Made by a program: the position numbers and the translations under genes. The notes under the pieces are model-generated. The model searched no databases. It saw nothing but the letters and a program-made list of their open reading frames with translations, and was not told the DNA's origin. DNA of 64,000 nucleotides from Tillus elongatus (lineage: Eukaryota; Arthropoda; Insecta; Coleoptera; Cleridae), in the NCBI GenBank assembly GCA_964006375.1, contig OZ023264.1, positions 13,650,225 through 13,714,224 on the forward strand. The letters run 5' to 3'. Positions 36,591-48,662 of this stretch are shown here, piece by piece (within the stretch, counting starts at the first letter, position 1; every line of letters begins with the position of its first letter).

Positions 36591-37615
36591 TTCATTCAGA
36601 TTCACTCTGATTTGGTGATGCCTTCGATACTTGAGTTTATAACTCAACTATCCACAACTCAGTTCACAAAAGCTGCTTCTCACCCAAATGCTCTTCTCCG
36701 TAGTGCCACTGACTACGATGAGCAACTTCCACATAAGCATAAGCGTCTAAAAGTTATACTTACCCGCTAAAGCCCCCGCGGCAAAAACAGAATGGAAACA
36801 TTCAAACCCAAAAAGTCATTGTGTTAAATCTTTTTGACGGAGGTATGGACTAAGGTCCGGTACTCCTAGAGAGGGGGTTTTAGTGACTACAGTCTCATAG
36901 TACCTCGATATCTTACGGCACTACGGTGTCGTGAATCGGGTCTGCATGAGCATTTCCCACTCCTGTATCAAAAAAATATGTATTTTCGCTACAAATTAGT
37001 ATGCCGTACTGAAGAGCTCTAATTAGAGCGAAACCGAACTACGTTCTAATTGTGGTGAGAATACATCTAGCCTTGAAAGTTATTATAAAAAAAATGTGTA
37101 CGGATTTTCTTGAAATATTGTTTGCCAATTTTCATGAAATCATTGTTGAAGATAATTTCACCCTGATTTAAAGTTTAAGCCGGGGAAAATTGTTTTATCC
37201 ACAAGACGTTATCGTACGAATTTTTGTTGTGTGGTCGAAAAAAATTTTGTGAAAATTTATATTTTGGTAGATGGGTAAATTAGCTTAAAATGGTTGGTTT
37301 GCCAGGAAAATTTACCAGTTTTTTTTAAATTTATTTAATTTATTTTTATTTGCAAATTTTCTTGTACAAAATGTTCTTTTATTAGCGAATTTTCTTATAA
37401 ATTAATTAAATGAATTTTCTTTGAAGAAACATTTGAGAATTTTTGTATGAAAAATTCTATTGATGAAACATTTTTAAACGAAATTCGCGGAAAATAAGTT
37501 TTCTATGGATTTTCGTGCAAACAAATTATTTTCATTTCAATTTTAATTACCGATTAGGTATATAATTCGAATTTTATGTATTATTTTAGCAGAATTTTGT
37601 GAAAAAATAATCATA
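36591..37615. other. Unassigned, partly very AT-rich DNA
   Basis: 36600-36780 may be the decayed end of a LINE frame (ATDYDEQLPHKHKRLKVIL), but it is not identified. 37220-37600 is AT-rich without a recognised element. Confidence 0.4.
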
Positions 37616-37621
37616 AAAAAA

Positions 37622-38215
37622 GTCTGGAAGCAGCAAGTGCGTTATGGTAGTGAATTTTCATTAAAATGTTTGTAATAGCAAATATGTGTGTGCTTTTTTT
37701 TTTAAGAAAGCAGGCATCAAATTTGGTTACCAGTATAACCTATATAGTAAAAACAATGTGCCATGTTTCATCAAACTAACTTTATTGTTTAAAAATGTAC
37801 AAAAATTTCCGAAAGTAAACTTAAAGTGTGCCCGAAAAAACTCGTTTCTTGGTTAACCTTATAGGTTAATAGCAAATTGAGCTATTCAAATTTGAAGCAT
37901 TTAATGAAAATTCGCTAGCATAACGCACTTGCGGCGTCCAGAATTTCTTTTTCTACAAACATGCATTATATTTCGATGGAAAATGCAAAAATGCAATAAC
38001 ATAGGGCGTGTTTGGTTTAAAAAAAAGAAAATTTGTATCACCAACGACTTATGGGCCACCCTGTGATAGTAGAAATAATTTTTTAAGATGTAGCTCAAGA
38101 CACTCTATAATTAATATATACAATATTTTTAATATATATTAAGCTTTATTGATTTTTTTTCGAAAATTCGACAAAAATTATATACCATTAAACGATCAAC
38201 TCTAGCTAAGGCTGC
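37622..38215 (+). repeat. Family B copy plus linker
   Basis: From TCTGGAAGCAGCAAGTGCGT to the inverted end ACGCACTTGCGGCGTCCAGA (about 37923-37943), with the inner TACCAGTATAACCTATATAG and AATAGCAAATTGAGCTATTC. The linker includes GTGTTTGGTT, ACGACTTATGGGCCACCC and CTATAATTAATATATACA, as in 49635-50100. Confidence 0.78.
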
Positions 38216-38219
38216 TGCC

Positions 38220-38722
38220 AAGCATCAGAGAAAGGGTCTATTTGAAATGAATTTCCTGGAAATATTTTAGTAAAATGAAGGACAATGACGGCTGAAACTA
38301 AGACTTCGGGGTTTGTAAAACATTCTTCTTGAAACATTTTATTTCCATAGCCCGTATTTCAAGTTCTTTGCCTAAATGTTGCCAATTTAGACGTTTTAAA
38401 TCGCAATTTTGACGTTTTGAGGAAAACCCCAATTTATTTTTCTTTAAATGCTCATAACTTTTTTGTCTTTTGTCCTACAGAGCTAAATTTTGGTAGGTAC
38501 CTATGAGGATATAAACCCGCGTACCAAATTTGGGTGCCATTACTTTGTTAACTCCGGAGATATAAATTTTTTTCGAAAGAAAACACAAATCTTTCCGGGA
38601 AAACCTAGGCAGATTTTCCTGGATAACGAACTTATCCAAGCCATTTTCAAAAGGAAGGTATTCACCAAATTTAATCAAAATCGGCCAATTTTTTTTGAGT
38701 TATCGGTGTGATACATATACAT

Positions 38723-38812
<90 letters not shown>

Positions 38813-39025
38813 ATATAAAAATTGAAACTGACCCCGGATATGTGTTCTGGGGGGCCTAATTGGCGCTCATTTGAAGAAATGTTTTCAAAATTCAAAAGTC
38901 GGGATCTCCTCATTAGTGAATTTTTTTAAAGAAAATTCATTCAAAGACATATTTGCCATTAAGAATATTTTTATGAAAATTCACTACCACAACGCATCTG
39001 CTGCATGCAGACTTTTTTGTATTAT
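38220..39025 (+). repeat. Family A copy with (CA)n(TA)n and a family B end
   Basis: Left arm 38230-38718, (CA)n(TA)n, right arm 38815-38945, then ATATTTGCCATTAAGAATAT and a family B end (CACTACCACAACGCATCTGC). This copy shows that A and B can form one continuous unit. Confidence 0.8.
38719..38810. repeat. (CA)n(TA)n microsatellite
   Basis: About 10 CA units (38723-38742) followed by (TA)n to 38809. Confidence 0.95.
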
Positions 39026-39640
39026 TTTCGTTAATGTTTCCGCAATTCCATTGCTTTTAAAAAGTAGAGTTCAGAAATTTTATAACAAAATTGTAGGAAA
39101 CTAACTACCAATTTTTAACCATTTTCTCATAAAATAATTAACAGCGTTTCTTAGAAAAAATATGGGTGGTTATGTAACTTGATGACACCCATTAAATTCA
39201 AGTATATTACTTCGTTATATTACCTTGCAAAAAATTCAATTACTGTTTAGTTATAATTGCATTGCTACTGCAAATATATGATTTCGTTAGTGCTATATAA
39301 TATTCTTATAGTCCCGGTAATTAAGTTCGAAACGACAGTGGATAATTCGTCCTCAGCAATTAATTATCGAAAATGTATACCTTTTCTGTTGATTACCCAG
39401 GTTTGGCAGAAAAAAGACGAGGCGACGTCATAAATGCTGACAAGGTCGCATAATAATATATTTTTTCAAACGTAATTTCATATGTATATGCCAAGCAAGT
39501 GCACATTAAAAATTACTTCGAATTCGAACTGAAAAACGTTGCTTTAGAATAAGAACTAATGACAAACATGGGAATTTTATACTTTTCAATGGAAATGGAT
39601 TATTTGCTGTATATACAAGGTCAAGTTTTATTTACTTAAA
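39026..39640. other. AT-rich intronic DNA, nothing recognised
   Basis: No element or gene assigned. Confidence 0.4.
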
Positions 39641-39825
39641 TATGTTAAGGATAAACAAAATCTCAAGAATAAACATAAAGTTTCTTAACAGAAAAAAAAA
39701 TATTTTAATGATAAACAAAATCTTTAGAATAAACATAAGGTTTCATAACAGAAAAAAATTATGTTAAGGCTAAACCAAATCTCTAGAATAAACATAAGGT
39801 TTCTTAAGAGAAAAAAAATAACAGT
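39641..39825 (+). repeat. Minisatellite, about 60 bp x 3
   Basis: Three imperfect units, each with (A)TGTTAAGGATAAACAAAATC, AGAATAAACATAAGGTTTC and an A-rich end. They differ by a few substitutions. Confidence 0.85.
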
Positions 39826-40032
39826 TTTTTCGTTAGAAAACGATTTAGCAAGCAAAAATACATCCTTCCAATTTAATTATATTATTAGTTAAATAAGTAC
39901 ATACTGTACCCTTCTTAAATAATGGAAAAACGGTTTCGAATATTTTAATACAAATTTGGTAAAACATTTGGGAGACAGGGGGTAGATTTTAAGATACTTT
40001 TGACATTCACCCCCTTTACAGATTTAACAGAT

Positions 40033-40647
40033 TTAACTGGCGAGTGGCAATTTAGGGTTTTCACTTGCCCAAAATTGACTATTTCTCCTATTCACAATTC
40101 CTTCCCTACTAAATTTCGATTCGTCGGTCCAGATAATTTTAGAGAGAAAATTCTCATCTTGTTGAATATTCAGAAACATGTGTTCACAGAATTCCACAAT
40201 TTTTTAATGGTCACCAGGTCGAAGTCCTTGTAGTACTATTTCTGAATGTGGGTGCATTTTATGAGATTTCAATATTCTATGCACAGATGAACTTGATATT
40301 CCCAAAGCTCGAGTAGCTGCAGGAATAGAGCTACGCGGGTAAACTTGAAAATAAGCCAAAACTTTTATCTCATTATCTTCATTTTCAGTTACTGGCTTTG
40401 GATCATGCCGTGTAGTTTTGACACTTCCAGTCAATTTAAATCGTTCCTCTATCCTTGCGAATTTTCCTATAGTCATTGCCGATAGAGTGGGATACCTCTC
40501 GTTAAACATCATGCATGTTCTGCTTACAATCCGATTGAATTCCCCATGAATATAAAATAAATTTAAAATATCCATATTAGAGTACTCATCACTATTCTGC
40601 ATTTTTATTGACTTATTATTTCTATAAAGTGAGTAATACAAACACAC
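40033..40647 (-). pseudogene. Mariner/IS630-like transposase, N-terminal half with one nonsense codon
   Basis: Minus strand. From MQNSDEYSNMDILNLFYIHG at 40602 (an upstream Met at 40647 is in frame) come the DUF4817-type helix-turn-helix and then VYPRSSIPAATRALGISSSS, the second HTH. After GLRPGDH there is a TAA at 40204-40206, but the same frame continues IVEFCEHMFLNIQQDENF, IIWTDESKFSREGIV (first catalytic Asp) and FWASENPKLP, ending at 40033. The remaining two catalytic Asp are absent. It is a third lineage of these transposases. Confidence 0.85.
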
Positions 40648-40699
40648 TCAGAACTTTAAAATATAAATGACGCTTTAGAATTCATGTATTGTCAAAATT

Positions 40700-41335
40700 A
40701 TGTTTTTTGACAGCCACAGCTGCCTTTATTGTGTAGCGTAATGTACATTCTCTAGAAAATGAGTTTGTTACCTAAAAAACTGTGGTAGCAAGTTACTCGT
40801 AAGAGATAGGTATATGAAAACTTATATGAAACCGGTGTAGAATTAAATTTAGAACTCGAATTTTTAATAATATATATATGTGAAGTTGGTCTTTAAATTT
40901 AAAACATTCTGTATGATACAGGTAAACTTTAGGTAGATAATATAAAGGCTTCATCCTGGAAGTTATAGTATTCTAAATTCCAGCCTTTTATCTTTAAAAA
41001 CATGTGAAATACAAAGTGTTATAAATGAAGATAGAAGTTCCACAAAATGTAAATAAATCATAATATCTATGAAATAGTTAAAGATAGGGATAGAAAAGCC
41101 TAATATAAATCTTCACAAAATATTATGGAGAATTCGAATATGCAATAAAAAATAGGGCAGTCTATTTAAATTAGCGAAGTTGATGACTACTTCTGCTCTA
41201 ACCGGAAGTTTTGTGACCTTGAAAATATTTTAGAATAAAAGACAATTACGAATTGTGACCGCTGCCAAAATTTCAAAATTTATAATATCAGGGAACTTTA
41301 TAAACTTCTAATGCACGGCTATCGTCAAAAAAAAG
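40700..41335. other. AT-rich intronic DNA, nothing recognised
   Basis: No element or gene assigned. Confidence 0.4.
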
Positions 41336-41336
41336 C

Positions 41337-41338
<2 letters not shown>

Positions 41339-41422
<84 letters not shown>

Positions 41423-41424
41423 AT
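41339..41424. repeat. (TA)n(TG)n microsatellite
   Basis: (TA)n 41340-41403 followed by (TG)n to about 41422, preceding an inverted family A arm. Confidence 0.95.
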
Positions 41425-42115
41425 GTGTCACACCGATAACTCAAAAAATAATGGGCCGATTTTGATTAAATTTAGTGCGTACCTTCCTTTTGCAAGTGGC
41501 TTGGATAAGTTCGTTAGCCAGTAAAATCACCCCAGGTTTTCCCGGAAAATTTTGTGTTTTCTTTCGGAAAAAAATTAGGTCTCCGGAAATAACAAAGTAA
41601 GGGCAACCAAAATCGGTGCGCGTATTATAAAGAGTGAACCATGTACCAAAATTTAGGTCTGTAAGTTTAAATACAAAAAAGTTATGGGCAGTTAAAGAAA
41701 AAAATGAAGTTTTCCTCAAAAAGTCAAAGTCACTAACTGAAAAGTCAAAATTCGCAACATTTACGCAAAGAACCTGAAACAAATACGGATTATGTCAAGG
41801 AAATGTCGCAAGAAGAGTGTTCTGCAAACACTTAAGTTTCATCTTCAACCGCCATTGTCTTCATTTTAATAAAATATTTACAGAAAATTCATCAAATAGA
41901 CCCTTTCTCTGATGCTTTCGCTGTAGGTTTAGTTAAGCCGAGGCTTTGGCTGTATGTTTAGTTAATTTTAACTGTCCCTAATTTTTAGCTGATTTTCGTA
42001 GAAAAAAATCGTTAATGAGGCGACCGCGCCATTTGAATTTTAAAGATATCTTCAAATGAGCGGAAAGTAGGTCCACTAGAATCCATATCCGGGTTTACGT
42101 CCAGTTTATCTGTTT
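41425..42115 (-). repeat. Family A copy, inverted
   Basis: CACACCGATAACTCAAAAAA, GGCTTGGATAAGTTCGTTAG and AAAACTTCATTTTTTTCTTT-like inverse arm sequence to 41905, then a right-arm piece near 41990-42105 (TAATGAGGCGACCGCGCC, CATATCCGGGTTTACG). Confidence 0.75.
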
Positions 42116-42600
42116 ACATATATACGGTAAACCTAAATATAATTGTTATTCTTCAAGATACAAGAAAAAATTGTATACGTTAATTATAGGATGGTCCATA
42201 AGTCGTTGGTGATCCCTACAATTGTTTTTTCGAACACCGTTATATTATTTCATTTTTGCATTTTTTATCGAAATATGATGCATGTTTGTAAGAAAAAATC
42301 GAGACGCAGTAAGTGCGTTTTGGTAGCGAAGTTTCATAAAATCCTTCCAATTTCAATAACTCAATTTGCTATTAATCTAAGGTTTGTTGGCTAGCAAACC
42401 AACATTTTAAGTTTATTTTCGGAAATTTTTTGTAGATTTTCAAACAATAAGTAATTTTGATAAAAAATGGTACATTGTTTCTACTATATATGTTATACCG
42501 GTAACCAGACTGTAGTCTCCTAGAAAGACATATTTGCTATTAAAAGCATTTTATAGAAATTCACTTCCATAACGCACTTGCTACGTCTAGAATTTTTTGA
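42116..42600 (+). repeat. Family B copy with linker
   Basis: Linker GTTAATTATAGGATGGTCCA; left end GAGACGCAGTAAGTGCGTTT at about 42300; right end ACGCACTTGCTACGTCTAGA at about 42573. Inner GTTATACCGGTAACCAGACT is present. Confidence 0.78.
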
Positions 42601-43195
42601 AAATGGCTTGGATAAGTTCGTTGGTTAGAAAAATGGGCCCAGTTTTTTCCGGAATATTTTATGTTTTCTTTCGGAAAATTTTCATATTTCCGAAAATAAA
42701 GGCGGTCAAATGTCTGGTTTATGTCCCAAAAAGTAAACTATGTGCCAAAACATAGACGTATAGGGCGAAAGTAAAAAAAGTTATAAGCATTTAAAGAAAA
42801 AAAAATTGGGTGCCACTGATGACCAGATAAACGAACCAAAGTAAAATATTTTGCATGGATAACAAAATTATATGTATGTTACAGACAAAAACTAAGTTTT
42901 TTGGCGCAAAAAGACCAAGAAATGCTAGACAAGCTACTTTGAAGATTTGATAACTTTTCCTCTTAAAACGTGAATGTCGCGATTTGAAACGTCAAAATTT
43001 GCAACTTTTAGGCAAAGAACCTGAAGCTAATACGGGCCGTGTAAAGAAAATGTTGCAAGAAATGTGTTTTGCAAGTCCAGTTTCAACCGTCACTGTCCAT
43101 CATTTTACTAAAATGTTTCCAGAAAATCTATTTCAAATAGACCCTCTGATGCTTTAGCAGTAGTTTTAGTTATAGAGTTTATGGTTTAATTCTCT
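42601..43195 (-). repeat. Family A left arm, inverted
   Basis: GGCTTGGATAAGTTCGTTGG, CGTCAAAATTTGCAACTTTT and CAACCGTCACTGTCCATCAT, then CTTTAGCAGTAGTTTTAGTT. Confidence 0.72.
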
Positions 43196-43233
43196 ATAAT
43201 TTTTCGCCAATTTTCGCACAAGAAATTCGTTAT

Positions 43234-43240
<7 letters not shown>

Positions 43241-43264
<24 letters not shown>
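43241..43264. repeat. (TG)n microsatellite
   Basis: About 12 TG units directly left of a SINE 3' end. Confidence 0.9.
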
Positions 43265-43265
43265 T

Positions 43266-43612
43266 TTGTTTCTTTAACGTCGGCCTATTTCCGAGACTAT
43301 GGCCAATCACCGACGCCAGGGAGCAGTTTCGCCTCACTACCCTAGAAATTTTGCCGAACACCTGTCTTTATGTAAGGGGGTAGGGATCTTTAACGTGCGC
43401 AACATCGCATGGACACGGGACCGACGGCTTTACGCCCCCTCCGAAGGGCGGAACGTGCAGACATTCAACTTGCTCAAATACAATGCCAGCACCTCGGTTG
43501 ATATTAATGTTCCAGTTTGTACTGAAAAAGTGAAAGGAGAACCCTGGGATCGAACCCGGTACCCTTCGGTTCAGAGGCACACGTTCTTACCCCTGAACCA
43601 CCGAGGTTCTTT
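43266..43612 (-). mobile_element. tRNA-derived SINE, full-length, inverted
   Basis: From TTTGTTTCTTTAACGTCGGC (3' end) to the inverse head GAACCACCGAGGTTC, with the B box as GGATCGAACCCGG. It aligns with 35722-36075 inverted, but carries extra GGAGGGGGCGT-like sequence where the other copy has a G run. Confidence 0.85.
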
Positions 43613-44600
43613 ATTCGTTATTGAGAAGACGGCGATTTTGGAATTTTAAAAAGATTTTTTCAATTGAGCGTGAACTAGGTCCTCTGGGACCCATATGCGG
43701 GGTTAGTTTCAGTTTTTATCTATATACAGGGTGACGCATTTCTACGGTAAAGCTCAATATTACTGTTATTCTCCAAGATACGAGAAACAATTGTATACGT
43801 TAATTATAGGGTGGCCCATAAGTCGTTGGTGATATAAATTTTCTTTTTTTTTAATCGCATGCACGTTTGTAAAAGACATTCGGGACGCAGCAAGTGCGTT
43901 ATAGTAGCGAATGTTGATTAAATGCTTCAAATTTGAATAGCTACAATTTGAGCGGAATCTTATAAAAATTATTTCGACAATCACAGGTGGCCCATAAGTC
44001 GTTGGCGATATAAATTTTCTTTTTTAAAGGGAACACCCCTTATATTATTGCATTTTTGCATTTTCCATCGATTTGTAATGCATGGTTGTTTTCGAGTTAT
44101 TTCAATTGTTTTCCAACTTTTCGCATTTTTGGAACATACCAAAAATTGTGATCCTGCGTTTTCACCAACAAAGTTCGGAGTTTAATGCAAATGACCCATT
44201 CGAAGAGGTTTTCGTTTATATTATTTTATGAAAAAATCGAGGTGCCATGCACCGGGCTCAAATAGTGACTGAATAAAAATATGTAACTCTCGTAACTCAA
44301 TTGTTTCAAATAGAACAGTCTGTATTTTGTATTTCAGAAGTGAAGGGCATAATAATAAATGTTTACTAAGTTATTTAAAAAATGTATTCGAATTTTCGTG
44401 AAATGCAAAACACTTTTTCGAGAGGTTTGCTGAAAAGCTTATGTGATGAAATATGGTACATTGTTTCTACTATATAGGTTAAACTGGTAACCAAATTTGA
44501 TGCCTGCTTTCATTAAAAAAAGCCTGGACTCAGCAAGTGCCTTATGGTAGTGAATTTTCATAGAAATGATCTGGCACAAAATATTTTATTATAACTTTTT
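43613..44600. repeat. Fragments of families A and B
   Basis: A right-arm piece (43620-43715, inverted), ACAGGGTGACGCATTTCTAC with the linker GTTAATTATAGGGTGGCCCA (43727-43835), a B end at about 43884 (GGGACGCAGCAAGTGCGTTA), a second linker at 43985, and another B end at 44525 (CTGGACTCAGCAAGTGCCTT). They are mixed and truncated. Confidence 0.65.
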
Positions 44601-44724
44601 TTTTCTTGTAACATAGAAATCTAAATTTTGGTGTGTAGTTTACTTTTAATATCGTAAACCTACCTACCAAATTTGGTTATCATAGATTTTTTATTTTTTA
44701 AGAAAAAAAAATTTTTTTTCAAGT

Positions 44725-45127
44725 GAAAACTCAAAATTTTCCCGGAAAACCTCGTCCGATTTTTCTTATTAGTGAACTTGTCAAAGCCATTTACAAAAGG
44801 AAGATACATGCCAAATTTTATCAAAATCGGCCTATTATTCTCTGAGATAAAATTTTTTTTTCGAATGAAAACTCAAAATGTTCCCGGAAAACCTCGTCCG
44901 ATTTTCCTGACTAACAAACTTGTCAAAGCCATTTACAAAAGGAAGGTACATGCCAAATTTTATTAAAATCGGCCCATTATTTTTTGAGATAAGAATTTTT
45001 TTCGAATGAAAACTCAAAATTTCCCGGAAAACCTCGTCCGATTTTCCTGACTAACGAACTTATCCAAGCCATTTACAAAAGAAAGGTACATGCCAAATTT
45101 TATCAAATTATTGTTTGAGTTATCGGT

Positions 45128-45130
<3 letters not shown>
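44725..45130 (+). repeat. Family A left-arm segment in three tandem copies (142 bp period)
   Basis: Units start at 44725, 44867 and 45008 with GAAAACTCAAAATTTTCCCG, followed by GGAAAACCTCGTCCGATTTT and GCCATTTACAAAAGGAAGAT. They leave only one microsatellite, at the end of the third unit. Confidence 0.85.

Positions 45131-45199
<69 letters not shown>
45131..45199. repeat. (TA)n microsatellite
   Basis: About 69 bp of (TA)n, 420 bp upstream of the Hnf4 second-finger exon. Confidence 0.95.
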
Positions 45200-45202
<3 letters not shown>

Positions 45203-45388
45203 TGAAACTGACCCCGGATATGGGTTCTATGGGTCCTAGTTCGCGCTCATTTGCAAAAATTTTTTCAAAATTCATTCATAAGTCGGGATCTCCCCATTAG
45301 TGAATTTTTTCTACGAAAATTCACTAAAAGACATATTTGCTATGAAAATTCACTACCATAACGCACTTGCTGCGTCCAGACTTGTTAT
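45200..45388 (+). repeat. Family A right arm with family B end
   Basis: GAAACTGACCCCGGATATGG to ATTCACTAAAAGACATATTT, then CACTACCATAACGCACTTGC and TGCGTCCAGACTT. A and B are contiguous here. Confidence 0.82.
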
Positions 45389-45618
45389 CGATTGAAGAAT
45401 AAAAGGGAACCAGCATCATAATACAATCGGAACTCTCAAAGGGATTAAGAGTACAGGTAGCAAGTTCCCAAATTAAACAGTGGCGGGTAAGGAATATATT
45501 CGAAAGCAGTGGCGGACCATTGAGATTCGTGTATCAATTGCCATACACTGAAAGTAACTTTTAGAGCGTTAAGCGATTATGATCCAGCATTAAAAATACC
45601 TTTTTCTTTATATTTCAG

Positions 45619-45713
45619 GTTTAGTAGAAATTGTGTGGTAGATAAAGACAAAAGGAATCAGTGCAGATATTGTCGACTGAGAAAATGTTTCAAAGCTGGC
45701 ATGAAAAAAGAAG
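45619..45713 (+). CDS. Hnf4: Hnf4 exon with second zinc finger
   Basis: This is the second visible coding exon of Hnf4. The acceptor TATTTCAG ends at 45618 and the donor GTTTGT starts at 45714. The first base completes the Arg73 codon begun at 24784-24785, so the splice keeps frame. It encodes residues 74-104 plus one base: [31 protein letters not shown]. With Cys72 from the previous exon, Cys78, Cys88 and Cys91 form the second zinc finger; the [14 protein letters not shown] segment is the D-box region and start of the C-terminal extension, nearly identical to the HNF4 family pattern. The intron before it is about 20.8 kb and full of mobile elements. The intron after it is only 60 bp. Confidence 0.95.
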
Positions 45714-45773
45714 GTTTGTACTATAATTTTTCCGATTTGTCCTCTTGCTCTAACTCGATTCTCTTTCTTCCAG
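45714..45773 (+). other. Hnf4: 60-bp stop-free, in-frame intron of Hnf4
   Basis: This mini-intron has a GTTTGT donor and a pyrimidine-rich acceptor ending CTTCCAG. It is 60 bp, exactly 20 codons, and contains no stop in the coding frame, so retention would insert 20 residues (beginning GLYYNFSDL, ending ILFLP) directly after the DNA-binding domain extension. Removal restores the conserved HNF4 sequence [11 protein letters not shown], so splicing is the default reading. Confidence 0.85.
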
Positions 45774-45907
45774 CTGTCCAAAACGAAAGAGACAGGATTA
45801 GTTGTAGGAGGCCAAGTTACGAAGAGCCTAATCAAAATAATGGTTTATCTGTTAGTTCACTTTTAAATGCAGAAATGCTTTCTCGACAGGTTGGAGCTGC
45901 CTTAGAA
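45774..45907 (+). CDS. Hnf4: Hnf4 exon, C-terminal extension and hinge
   Basis: This is the third visible coding exon of Hnf4. A pyrimidine-rich acceptor ending CCAG lies at 45770-45773; the donor GTAAGT starts at 45908. It encodes residues 105-149, starting [10 protein letters not shown], with CRRPSYEE, then a Ser/Leu-rich part and [13 protein letters not shown]. The first stretch is diagnostic of HNF4 (the vertebrate protein has the same residues after the second finger). The hinge here is short. The exon ends in phase 0. The next exon is 10.8 kb downstream across an intron filled with A and B family repeats, a SINE-like unit and a broken mariner-like element. Confidence 0.94.
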
Positions 45908-45959
45908 GTAAGTTTCTTATGTATTTTATCATATTTTTAACACCAAGAAAAACCCATCA

Positions 45960-46172
45960 CAGTAATACAAGAAAATTTCGGGTACGCAGCAAGTGCGTTA
46001 TGGTAGTGAATTTTCATTAAGTACTTCAAATATGCATAAGTCAATTTTCTATAAAGAACTGGTCAGATATGGGCGGCTAACGAACCCGTCCAGCCATTAA
46101 TAAAAGAAATATTCTTAACAAGTGTCAAAATCGGTTAATAACTTTTTGAGTCATCGTGTGGATACATATATG

Positions 46173-46247
<75 letters not shown>

Positions 46248-46380
46248 GTATTAAAATTCAGACGGATCTTGGTTTTGGGTTCTAGGGGCCCACATTCGCG
46301 CCCATTTGAAAAAAATTGCAAAATCTCACCATCGATACCTATCTCTTAGTGAAATTTTTAATAAGAATTCGCTAAAAGAC
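45960..46380 (+). repeat. Family B end and family A copy with (TA)n
   Basis: GGTACGCAGCAAGTGCGTTA near 45986; left-arm remnant 46060-46160; (TA)n 46180-46243; right arm GACGGATCTTGGTTTTGGGT to about 46380. It belongs to a divergent subfamily shared with 58514-58660. Confidence 0.75.
46180..46243. repeat. (TA)n microsatellite
   Basis: About 64 bp of (TA)n. Confidence 0.95.
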
Positions 46381-46470
46381 AAAGGAAATGGAATGTATAC
46401 AAAATAAAAAGTATGGAGCATTCAGTGCGTTATGGTAACGAATTTTCGTTTCTTATTATTTTCGTTAGAA

Positions 46471-46680
46471 TGCCGCGTGATAATGATTTTTCAAATTCAC
46501 AAATGCGCGATATGGTGTCTTTATGCCCACGAAAATTTTTGTTGCGCAGAGCAGCACAGCGCTATTTTAAGCTTTATACTGATATAAGGCAACCAAACCA
46601 TAAAACTTTCAACGCACTGCACTTTAGATTAGAACTGGCTCATTTTCCTGGAAAACCAGGACAGCTAACCGCCTTAGAAA
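46471..46680 (+). pseudogene. Transposase N-terminal fragment (DUF4817-type) ending at (TA)n
   Basis: MPRDNDFSNSQMRDMVSLCP, then LLRRAAQRYFKLYTDIRQPN and [12 protein letters not shown] match the N-terminal helix-turn-helix of the same mariner-like group as 9182-10261. Coding sequence stops at the (TA)n tract at 46681; no catalytic domain follows. Confidence 0.75.
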
Positions 46681-47140
<460 letters not shown>

Positions 47141-47430
47141 TCAATTTTGAAAAAAATTAATGGTCCGATTTTGATGCATACCTTCCTTTTGCAAGTGGCT
47201 TGGATAATGTCGTTAGTCAGTAAAATCGGCCCAGGTTTTCGCGGAAAATTTTGTGTTTTCTTTTGAAAAAAATTTATATCTCCGGAAATAACAAAGTAAG
47301 GGCAACCAAATTTGGTTCGCTGGTTTCTTTCATAAAGATTATTCTATGTACTCAGATGTCTATGTTAAAAGACAAAAAAGTTAGAGGTAAATTCATTTTT
47401 ATGTAATTAAATCTGATTCATGAAACTTAT
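47141..47430 (-). repeat. Family A left arm, inverted
   Basis: AATGGTCCGATTTTGATGCA, GTGGCTTGGATAATGTCGTT and AACAAAGTAAGGGCAACCAA. Confidence 0.72.
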
Positions 47431-47647
47431 CAGGTCAAAATTGATACTTATGGTAGGAGTACTAATGTGAGTGAAAAATACTACAAGAAATGACTAACAA
47501 GCTCCTAGATATGTGTCTAAATCGTTATTTTCCTTGATTTCGTTAAAATATGAGGCAAAAATCCATTGTGAATCAAAATTGTTTTGTGTAAATAGTAAAA
47601 CGTTGAACAATTAACATGTATTATGGGATATATCTGCTAGTACATAC

Positions 47648-47735
47648 GTGTCGAACGTAGCTAAGTGGGCTAAGCTCTGTACATCGGATAGTGGAATCCT
47701 ATATCGCGAGTTTTAATCCTAGTTAATGACTTTAT
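47648..47735 (+). mobile_element. tRNA-like head of a SINE, degenerate
   Basis: GTAGCTAAGTGGGCTAAGCT resembles an A box and CGAGTTTTAATCCTAGT a worn B box. No stable cloverleaf or true tRNA gene is supported. Confidence 0.4.
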
Positions 47736-47959
47736 TTTTATCAATTTTTTTAGTGTCATTTCACTTTACCGTTATCGAATCAGATTGTTGTTATTCCGAT
47801 GAATTTTTAGCGAGTTTTTGTATAAAAAATAATTTGATAAAAAGGAGATGAAAGTGTTAAGACTTAATTCAATTTGAATAGCATATTCTTGCCCTAACTT
47901 AGTGAAACCGGTCCATATTTAATACAGCCGTAGACTTTTCCCGTGGCTTCACAAGTGCT

Positions 47960-48662
<703 letters not shown>

